Shown here: positions 34,432 through 40,224 of the stretch, piece by piece
Numbering within the stretch: position 1 is the first letter of the stretch
Layout: each line of letters opens with the position of its first letter
Assembly (NCBI RefSeq): GCF_000292525.1
Contig: NZ_AEYF01000034.1
Location: 1 to 40,224, forward strand
Direction of reading: 5' to 3'
Length of the DNA: 40,224 nucleotides
Source: Rhizobium sp. CCGE 510
GTDB lineage: Bacteria; Pseudomonadota; Alphaproteobacteria; Rhizobiales; Rhizobiaceae
Notes under the pieces: generated by a model
The model's input: only the letters and a program-made list of their open reading frames with translations
Told to the model about the DNA's origin: nothing
Database searches by the model: none
Translations under genes and position numbers: made by a program

Positions 34432-34800
34432 ATGAAAATCAGAACTGGTCTCGTTCTTGTCGGTGCAGCGGCTGCTCTCGCCGCCTGCGTTTCATCAGAG
34501 CCGCGCCGCCTGCCGGTTGCAATGACGCCGGCAGCCACCGGCGTCGAAGGCAACTGGAGCGATCCGAACGGCATCGTTTCCACCTTCCAGGGCGGTAGTT
34601 TCACCACCCGCACGACCGACAGCAACCAGCTTCTTGCCTCGGGCACCTACATCAATACCTCGCCGACCTTGGTGGAGATCAACATGACTTCGCTGGTGCG
34701 CAAGACTCAGTCCAAGGTGAATTGCGCCCTGGTCAATCAGAGCCAGCTCAATTGCACCTCCGATTCCGGCGCACAATTCACGCTTTCCCGCCGCGGCTGA
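34432..34800 (+). CDS. Omp10-like outer-membrane lipoprotein
   Basis: A 122-residue lipoprotein. The signal peptide ends in LAAC with Cys19 as the lipidated residue (GAAAALAACVSSEP). The mature part has EGNWSDPNGIVSTFQGG, TDSNQLLASGTY and KVNCALVNQSQLNCTSDSGA, with two cysteines likely in a disulfide. The pattern matches the small Omp10-like lipoproteins of Rhizobiales. The ATG at 34432 has GGGAG upstream; the longer open frame is not used. Function in the envelope is structural or unknown. Confidence 0.87.
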   Translation: MKIRTGLVLVGAAAALAACVSSEPRRLPVAMTPAATGVEGNWSDPNGIVSTFQGGSFTTRTTDSNQLLASGTYINTSPTLVEINMTSLVRKTQSKVNCALVNQSQLNCTSDSGAQFTLSRRG

Positions 34801-34826
34801 CGATGAGGCGATAGGCCAGGCACGCC

Positions 34827-35147
34827 ATGCGGGCCTTCGTTTTTTACCTCGTCTTATTAATTGCAATGCCGCTTGCGGCGCTGGCGGTCGTTCTGCCGGT
34901 CAACGTTTATCGCGCCCAGGGTATCGCCGCCCCCGATTGCGATCGGCCGCCGCAGGTGCTGATCTTTGCGGTGCCGGCAATCCTGATCTACGGTGCCGGC
35001 GCGCTCTTGGCCTATCGGGCCGGCCGGCGCTTTCATCGCCTCGTTTTCCTTCTCTGTTTGAGCATCGCGCTCGCTACGGTTCCGAATATTGCGGAGGCCG
35101 TGCACGAACTCTATCGAAACGCCGCCGCCGGCGAATGCCTGGGATAG
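34827..35147 (+). CDS. Small hypothetical membrane protein
   Basis: A 106-residue protein with three hydrophobic stretches (about 4-26, 44-63 and 70-88) and a short Arg-rich loop (AYRAGRRFHR) between the last two. I do not recognise a family. It begins 26 bp after the lipoprotein stop with only a weak AGG site, so expression is less certain than for its neighbours. Composition and codon use look like real coding sequence. Confidence 0.6.
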   Translation: MRAFVFYLVLLIAMPLAALAVVLPVNVYRAQGIAAPDCDRPPQVLIFAVPAILIYGAGALLAYRAGRRFHRLVFLLCLSIALATVPNIAEAVHELYRNAAAGECLG

Positions 35148-35318
35148 CCACCCGGCTTTTTTGCCATGCCCCCTTGGAAAGCGCCCGGCCTGGCCCAGCT
35201 TTCTCTTGCGGTCGCCCATCGTCTGATGGAACATCCGCAAGCCGGGGCCGCCCCGACGGACTAAGAAGGGATTGGCGAGGATCAGGGGGGATCTCTCGCC
35301 TCAATCAGGAGAACACGG

Positions 35319-37286
35319 ATGACGAAGTCTTTCAGCTTCGGTCTTTTGACCGCGTCCATGCTGGCGCTAAGCGCGGGCGCCGCCTTTGCGGATTACGAAC
35401 TCAATATTCTTCATATTAACGATTTCCACTCGCGCATCGAATCGATCAACAAGTTCGACTCCACCTGCTCGGCCGAGGAAGAAGGCAAGAACGAATGCTT
35501 CGGTGGTGCTGCGCGCCTGAAGGTCGCGATCGACCAGCGCCGTCAGGCTCTATCGGGCAAGAACGTCGTCCTGCTGAATGCCGGCGACAATTTCCAGGGC
35601 TCGCTGTTCTACACGACCTATAAGGGCGCTGCCGAAGCCGAATTCCTGAACCTGATGAAGTTCGACGCCATGACGGTCGGCAACCATGAATTCGACGACA
35701 GCGAGGACGGGCTTGCGACCTTCCTCGACAAGGTGCAGTTTCCCGTCGTGACGGCGAACGTCAAGGCGACAGCCGCCTCCAAGCTTGGCGACCGTATCAA
35801 GCCGTCGCTGGTGCTCGATGTCGGCGGCCAGAAGATTGGCATCGTCGGCGCCGTCACCAATGATACGGCTGAGCTGTCCTCCCCCGGACCGAACGTCACG
35901 ATCGCCGACGACGTCCAGGCGATCACCTCAGCCGTCCAGGATCTGAAGGGCCAAGGCGTCAACAAGATCATCGCACTGACCCATGTCGGCTACTCCCGCG
36001 ATCTCGCTTTGATCGCCAAGATCCCGGATGTCGATGTCGTTGTCGGCGGCCACTCCCATAGCCTGCTCTCCAATACCGATCCAAAGGCTGAGGGACCCTA
36101 CCCGACGATGGTCGACAATCCCGGTGGCTACAAGGTGCCGGTCGTTCAGGCTGCCTCCTACAGCAAATATCTCGGCGATCTCGTCGTCAATTTCGACGAT
36201 AGCGGCGTCGTCAAGGATGCTAAGGGCGATCCGATCCTGATCGATTCTACCTTTACGCCCGATCCTGCCGTCGTTGCCCGCATCGCCGAACTGGCCAAAC
36301 CGATCGAAGAACTGCGCAAGAAGGTCATCGGCTCCTCCGAAGCCCCGATCGACGGCGACCGCAAGGTCTGCCGCGTCAAGGAATGCTCAATGGGTAATCT
36401 GGTGGCCGACGCCATGCTTGATCGCACCAAGAACCAGGGCGTTACCATCGCCGTCCAGAATGGCGGCGGCCTGCGTGCTTCAATCGACGGCGGCGAGGTC
36501 ACCCAGGGCGAGGTCATCACCGTCCTGCCTTTCCAGAATACGCTGGCCACCTTTGAGGCCACCGGCGCAGACGTCGTCAAGGCGCTCGAGAACGGCGTCA
36601 GCCAAATCGATCAGGGCGCCGGCCGCTTCCCGCAGGTCGCCGGCCTGAAATTCTCCTTCGACCAGTCGAAGCCTGTCGGCAGCCGCGTCAGCGATGTCCA
36701 GGTGAAGGAGGGCGACAACTCCACCCCGATCGACCCAGGTAAAACCTACAAGGTCGCCACCAACAATTTCATGCGGGCCGGTGGCGATGGCTATTCGATC
36801 TTCAAGGACGGCAAGAACGCCTATGACTTTGGCCCGGATCTTGCCGACGTCACCGCCGAATTTCTGGCCGCCCACTCCCCCTATAAGCCCTACACCGACG
36901 GCCGCGTCACAGAAACAGGCGCCACCATAGCACAGGCGCCCGCTGCCGAACCGGTGGCTCCTACTCCCGCGCCGGCAGCACCTGCACCGACAACAGAGCC
37001 CGCGCCAGCCCCTGCGGCACCCGCACCAGCCACAGAGCCTACCCCCGCGACGCCGGCAGCACCCGCAACTGCTGCGGAACCGACACCGGTACCGGCACCA
37101 GCAGCCTCCGCACCTGCCGCAACGACACCCTCCACCCACGTCATCGCTGCGGGCGACACCTTCTGGGATCTCGCCGTCACCTTCTATGGCGACGGCACAT
37201 TGTGGCGGAAGCTTTCTGAGGCCAACGGCAAGCCGGACCCGCATCACCTGACGGTTGGCAAGGAGATCGAGGTCCCCGCCAAGTAA
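35319..37286 (+). CDS. Secreted 5'-nucleotidase with C-terminal LysM domain
   Basis: A 655-residue periplasmic or surface enzyme. The signal peptide covers 1-24. The metallophosphatase domain has NDFH (Asp35, His37), GDNFQG (Asp90), GNHEFD (Asn121, His122), His222 and GGHSH (243-247). The 5'-nucleotidase C-terminal domain follows at about 345-520 (MGNLVADAMLDR, QNGGGLRASI, VLPFQNTLATFEATG). Residues 540-604 are a Pro/Ala linker, and 605-655 form a LysM module (HVIAAGDTFWDLAVTFYGDG) that binds peptidoglycan. It should release phosphate or nucleosides from nucleotides. AGGAG precedes the ATG; a terminator follows. Confidence 0.93.
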   Translation: MTKSFSFGLLTASMLALSAGAAFADYELNILHINDFHSRIESINKFDSTCSAEEEGKNECFGGAARLKVAIDQRRQALSGKNVVLLNAGDNFQGSLFYTTYKGAAEAEFLNLMKFDAMTVGNHEFDDSEDGLATFLDKVQFPVVTANVKATAASKLGDRIKPSLVLDVGGQKIGIVGAVTNDTAELSSPGPNVTIADDVQAITSAVQDLKGQGVNKIIALTHVGYSRDLALIAKIPDVDVVVGGHSHSLLSNTDPKAEGPYPTMVDNPGGYKVPVVQAASYSKYLGDLVVNFDDSGVVKDAKGDPILIDSTFTPDPAVVARIAELAKPIEELRKKVIGSSEAPIDGDRKVCRVKECSMGNLVADAMLDRTKNQGVTIAVQNGGGLRASIDGGEVTQGEVITVLPFQNTLATFEATGADVVKALENGVSQIDQGAGRFPQVAGLKFSFDQSKPVGSRVSDVQVKEGDNSTPIDPGKTYKVATNNFMRAGGDGYSIFKDGKNAYDFGPDLADVTAEFLAAHSPYKPYTDGRVTETGATIAQAPAAEPVAPTPAPAAPAPTTEPAPAPAAPAPATEPTPATPAAPATAAEPTPVPAPAASAPAATTPSTHVIAAGDTFWDLAVTFYGDGTLWRKLSEANGKPDPHHLTVGKEIEVPAK

Positions 37287-37310
37287 GACGATTTGTCTCG
37301 ATGCCACGGG

Positions 37311-37340
37311 CCGGTCCGGGGTTTCCCGGGCCGGTTTTTC
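37311..37340 (+). terminator. Rho-independent terminator after the 5'-nucleotidase
   Basis: CCGGTCCGGG pairs with CCCGGGCCGG (37311-37320 and 37325-37334, one T/G pair), loop GTTT, then TTTTTC. It is 24 bp after the stop. Confidence 0.92.
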
Positions 37341-37411
37341 TTTCTATAGGGTGAACCATGATCTCGAGGCTGCGTATGAGCCGGTGGGATAAATGAGCGT
37401 TTGGGGCCAGA

Positions 37412-38446
37412 ATGACAGCAGATATTTCTCTCCGCCCGGCGGACCATCCGGCCGTCAAGTCAGGCAAGGTCGGTGTCCTGCTGGTCAATCTCGGCACGCC
37501 CGACGGGACGGATTATACCTCGATGCGCCGCTACCTCAGGGAGTTCCTGACCGATCGCCGCGTCATCGAATGGTCGCCCTGGAAGTGGTATCCGATCCTG
37601 TTCGGCATCGTGCTCAACACCCGCCCGCAGAAAGTCGGCAAGGCCTATGAGCTTATCTGGAATAAGGAGAAGAATGAAAGTTATCTCCGCACCTACACGC
37701 GCAACCAGTCGGAGCTGATGACCGGGCGCCTGAAGGATCTCGACAACGTCAAGGTCGACTGGGCGATGCGCTACGGCACCCCGTCGATCGCTTCGCGCAT
37801 CGAGGCGCTGAAGCAAGACGGTTGCGACCGCATCCTGCTCTTCCCGCTCTATCCGCAATATGCGGCGGCAACGACCGCCACGGTCAACGACAAGGCCTTT
37901 CAGAAACTGCTCTCGATGCGCTGGCAGCCGGCGCTGCGCACCGTGCCCGCCTATCACGACGACGAGGCCTATATCGAGGCGCTCGCACAATCTGTCGAAG
38001 GGCATCTTTCGACTCTCGACTGGAAACCGGAGATGCTGCTTGCCTCCTTCCACGGCATTCCGATGTCCTATTTCAAACAGGGCGATCCCTACTACTGTCA
38101 ATGCCAGAAGACCGGCCGGCTGCTGCGCGAGCGGCTCGGGCTCGCCAAGGAAAACTTCATGGTCACCTTCCAGTCGCGCTTCGGGCCGGAAGAATGGCTG
38201 CAGCCCTATACCGACAAGACAGTGGAGAAGCTTGCCAAAGACGGCGTCAAGCGTATCGCCGTCATCAATCCCGGCTTCGTCTCCGACTGTCTGGAGACAT
38301 TGGAGGAGATTGCCGAACAGGCTGCCCATTCCTTCCATGAGAACGGCGGCGAAAAGTTTTCGCATATCCCCTGCCTCAACGACAGCGAGGACGGCATGAA
38401 GGTGCTGGAAAAGGTCGTCCGCCGCGAATTGCAGGGCTGGGTCTGA
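37412..38446 (+). CDS. hemH: Ferrochelatase
   Basis: A 344-residue enzyme that inserts iron into protoporphyrin IX, the last step of heme synthesis. Motifs: VGVLLVNLGTPDG (20-32), LLFPLYPQYAAATTA, the catalytic histidine in LASFHGIPMSYFKQGDPY, CQCQKTGRLLRERLGL, FQSRFGPEEWLQPYTDKT and INPGFVSDCLETLEEI. It is of standard alphaproteobacterial length, without a C-terminal cysteine cluster. It is monocistronic. I saw no clear Irr/ICE or Fur site in the short leader. Confidence 0.97.
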   Translation: MTADISLRPADHPAVKSGKVGVLLVNLGTPDGTDYTSMRRYLREFLTDRRVIEWSPWKWYPILFGIVLNTRPQKVGKAYELIWNKEKNESYLRTYTRNQSELMTGRLKDLDNVKVDWAMRYGTPSIASRIEALKQDGCDRILLFPLYPQYAAATTATVNDKAFQKLLSMRWQPALRTVPAYHDDEAYIEALAQSVEGHLSTLDWKPEMLLASFHGIPMSYFKQGDPYYCQCQKTGRLLRERLGLAKENFMVTFQSRFGPEEWLQPYTDKTVEKLAKDGVKRIAVINPGFVSDCLETLEEIAEQAAHSFHENGGEKFSHIPCLNDSEDGMKVLEKVVRRELQGWV

Positions 38447-38607
38447 GAAACCGTTTTAGAAAGAAGCGCTGCACGGTTAGCCGGCGACACCCCGAATAGG
38501 CCCTGCAAAACCAAACCTTGCTTTCACTTCTAGGCGGATGGTGGGAGGTGCGCATGCGTGTGTCATTTCCTCCTCGCAAAGAACATGCTAACTCACCACA
38601 TCTATGG

Positions 38608-38627
38608 TGTACGCGCGCGCGCATGCG
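38608..38627. other. Alternating purine-pyrimidine (Z-DNA-prone) tract
   Basis: Twenty bases of strict pyrimidine-purine alternation, mostly CG steps, end about 19 bp before the SPFH gene. A partial copy, GCGCATGCG (38550-38558), occurs again at 38617-38625. A short inverted repeat CACCA / TGGTG (about 38594-38609) adjoins it. It may affect local supercoiling or be just a GC-rich leader. Confidence 0.5.
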
Positions 38628-38646
38628 CGGATGAGAGGAATTTTTC

Positions 38647-39684
38647 ATGCTGTTCGGCGGCTTCGATATCGTCGTGATCGTGCTGGTTATTTTCGTCATT
38701 CTGGTGCTCTTTGCCGGCATCAAAACCGTGCCGCAGGGCTACCGTTATACGATCGAGCGCTTCGGGCGCTACACCCGCACGCTGGAGCCCGGTCTTAACC
38801 TGATCACTCCCTTCATCGAGCGTGTCGGCGCCCGGTTGAACGTGATGGAGCAGGTGCTGAGCGTGCCGACCCAGGAGGTGATTACCAAGGACAATGCCTC
38901 GGTCTCGGCCGATGCCGTCTCCTTCTATCAGGTGCTCAACGCCGCCCAGGCTGCCTATCAGGTTGCCAATCTCGAAAACGCCATCCTCAATCTCACCATG
39001 ACCAACATCCGCTCGGTCATGGGCTCGATGGATCTCGACGAGCTGCTCTCCAACCGCGATGCAATCAACGACCGGCTGCTGCGCGTCGTCGACGAGGCCG
39101 TGCATCCCTGGGGCATCAAGGTCACCCGTGTCGAGATCAAGGACATCCAGCCGCCGCGCGACCTCGTCGATGCAATGGCCCGCCAGATGAAGGCCGAGCG
39201 CGAGAAACGCGCCCAGGTGCTGGAAGCCGAAGGCTCGCGCAACGCGCAGATCCTCAGGGCGGAAGGCGCCAAGCAATCGGCCATTCTCCAAGCCGAAGGC
39301 CAGCGCGAGGCCGCCTTCCGCAATGCTGAAGCCCGCGAACGCCTGGCCGAGGCCGAAGCCAAAGCGACGAAGATGGTCTCCGAAGCGATTGCCGCCGGTG
39401 ACATTCAGGCGATCAACTATTTCGTCGCGCAGAAATACACCGAGGCGCTCACCTCGATCGGTTCGGCACCCAATTCGAAGATCGTGATGATGCCGATGGA
39501 AGCCTCTTCCATCCTCAGCTCGCTCGGCGGCATCGGCGCTATTGCCCGCGAAGTCTTCGGCGATACCGGCAACAACCCGGCAACGCCGCCACCCCTGCCG
39601 CGTCCCCGCCCGGCACCGGCGCGCTCGACCCCGCCGATCAATCCGTCGACCCCCAATCCTTTCAATCCCGATCAGGAGCGATAA
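38647..39684 (+). CDS. SPFH/band-7 membrane protein (QmcA/stomatin-like)
   Basis: A 345-residue membrane-anchored protein. The N-terminal helix is about 6-24 ([19 protein letters not shown]). The band-7 domain runs about 25-200 ([20 protein letters not shown], then [12 protein letters not shown]), followed by a long Ala/Glu-rich coiled coil (about 180-250) that drives oligomerisation. A Pro-rich tail ends it. SPFH proteins form large cages or microdomains and often regulate the FtsH protease. The NfeD partner follows three bases later, so this is the common SPFH-NfeD operon. The start has GAGGAA upstream. Confidence 0.94.
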   Translation: MLFGGFDIVVIVLVIFVILVLFAGIKTVPQGYRYTIERFGRYTRTLEPGLNLITPFIERVGARLNVMEQVLSVPTQEVITKDNASVSADAVSFYQVLNAAQAAYQVANLENAILNLTMTNIRSVMGSMDLDELLSNRDAINDRLLRVVDEAVHPWGIKVTRVEIKDIQPPRDLVDAMARQMKAEREKRAQVLEAEGSRNAQILRAEGAKQSAILQAEGQREAAFRNAEARERLAEAEAKATKMVSEAIAAGDIQAINYFVAQKYTEALTSIGSAPNSKIVMMPMEASSILSSLGGIGAIAREVFGDTGNNPATPPPLPRPRPAPARSTPPINPSTPNPFNPDQER

Positions 39685-39687
39685 GCC

Positions 39688-40143
39688 ATGCTGGCGAAGA
39701 TCGTCGCCGAACTTGGTCCATGGAGTTGGTGGGTCGCCGGTCTCGTGCTGCTCGCCGCGGAAATGATCGTGCCCGGCTTCTTCCTGGTCTGGATCGGCCT
39801 TGCGGCCCTGATCGTCGGCGCGCTGTCGCTGCTCTTTTGGGACAGCGCCTTCTGGGTCTGGGAATTGCAGGCGATCCTTTTTGCGCTGCTCGCCGTTGCC
39901 ACGACCTTCGCCGGCCGGCGGCTGACACTGCGCAATTCCACGACCGACGAGCCCTTCCTCAATCAGCGCGGCGCCAGCCTCGTCGGCCGCACGGCGACGC
40001 TGCACGAACCGATCCGCGAGGGCCGCGGCCGCATCCGCCTCGACGATACGCTATGGCAGGTGATGGGACCTGACTTGCCGGTGGGAACGCAGGTGAAGGT
40101 GATTTCGAGCAACGGCCGCGACCTGACGGTCGAGCCTGTCTGA
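39688..40143 (+). CDS. NfeD-like membrane protein
   Basis: A 151-residue short (NfeD1b-type) protein. Its N-terminal half has three hydrophobic segments (WWVAGLVLLAAEMIVPGFFL, then ALIVGALSLLFW, then LQAILFALLAVATTF). The C-terminal OB-fold runs from about 92 (GRTATLHEPIREGRGRIRLD ... TLWQVMGPDLPVGTQVKVIS). It has no ClpP-like protease part. It partners the upstream SPFH protein in membrane microdomain function. Confidence 0.93.
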   Translation: MLAKIVAELGPWSWWVAGLVLLAAEMIVPGFFLVWIGLAALIVGALSLLFWDSAFWVWELQAILFALLAVATTFAGRRLTLRNSTTDEPFLNQRGASLVGRTATLHEPIREGRGRIRLDDTLWQVMGPDLPVGTQVKVISSNGRDLTVEPV

Positions 40144-40160
40144 TCGAGCAAAAACAAAGA

Positions 40161-40207
40161 CCTAAAGCGTCAGAAGCAAAAAACGAAGGATTGCGACGCG
40201 CTTTAGG
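40161..40207. repeat. Rhizobial palindromic intergenic element
   Basis: CCTAAAGCG and CGCTTTAGG (40161-40169 and 40199-40207) are perfect 9-bp arms; the right arm also carries the GACGCGC phrase. The 12-mer TAAAGCGCGTCG in its reverse complement recurs at 7173-7184. It could act as the terminator of the SPFH-NfeD unit or only be a mobile short element. Confidence 0.6.
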
Positions 40208-40224
40208 AGGCGTGGACTCTTGGG

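Noticed and set aside
35165..35263. Possible 32-codon gene between the small membrane protein and the 5'-nucleotidase
   Set aside because: No ribosome-binding site, no recognisable pattern and biased Pro/Ala composition, so there is no support for it.
38447..38475. Possible iron-response (Irr/ICE-like) site after hemH
   Set aside because: Only a TTTTAGAAAG fragment is present, it is not a palindrome, and it lies downstream of hemH.
1..40224. Prophage, insertion sequence, toxin-antitoxin, CRISPR or phage-defence system
   Set aside because: No transposase, integrase, recombinase, repeat-spacer array or paired toxin-antitoxin gene was seen. Gene content and composition look like stable chromosome throughout.

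Overview
The window looks like chromosome from a Rhizobium-type alphaproteobacterium (R. etli / R. leguminosarum group is my best guess). Supporting this are the GC-rich codon use, homospermidine synthase, a GapR/DUF2312 protein beside DUF1244, a zinc-independent L36 protein, an Omp10-like lipoprotein, and several short palindromic intergenic elements of the kind scattered through rhizobial genomes. No tRNA, rRNA, transposase, phage gene or CRISPR array was seen. Gene density is high and most genes look like core genome.

Left end (52-7116): a chemosensory cluster reads leftward as STAS protein, CheY-like receiver, CheA, CheW and a transmembrane chemoreceptor. The first four genes are joined by 4-base ATGA overlaps; cheR, cheB and cheD would have to lie beyond the left edge. 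Divergently from it runs a soluble receptor-like protein whose signalling tip has lost key CheA/CheW contact residues and which carries a CheZ-like Asp-x-x-x-Gln motif. This is the most unusual gene in the window. The start of the STAS gene is best placed at a TTG behind a perfect AGGAGG.

7.2-20 kb: a Sel1-repeat exported protein with a divergent ThiE-like protein; a TauE/SafE permease; a small ArsR regulator; two divergent DUF465/YdcH micro-proteins (one of only 57 residues); purE-purK; rpmJ; a TPR protein; an alpha/beta hydrolase; gamma-glutamyltransferase; and a threonine dehydratase-like PLP enzyme. Then comes a compact accessory module: a LysR regulator divergent from a tightly overlapping tautomerase-cupin-DUF4865 operon, with a LysE-type exporter converging on it. 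The LysR/operon gap holds a pair of 13-bp direct repeats 31 bp apart and a short palindrome, which are good operator candidates.

21-32 kb: pyruvate kinase, translationally coupled to an upstream DUF1036 protein; N-formylglutamate amidohydrolase, DUF1244 and GapR in series; an unusual inverted pair of terminators; a long DUF882 (YcbK-like) cell-wall protein; a sigma-54-dependent response regulator with no kinase nearby; an M3 oligoendopeptidase; and the folate genes pabB-pabC with a YciI-like protein.

32.8 kb to the right end: homospermidine synthase, an Omp10-like lipoprotein, a small membrane protein, a secreted 5'-nucleotidase fused to a LysM domain through a Pro/Ala linker, ferrochelatase (hemH), and an SPFH/NfeD membrane-quality pair. 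The window closes with a palindromic rhizobial repeat.
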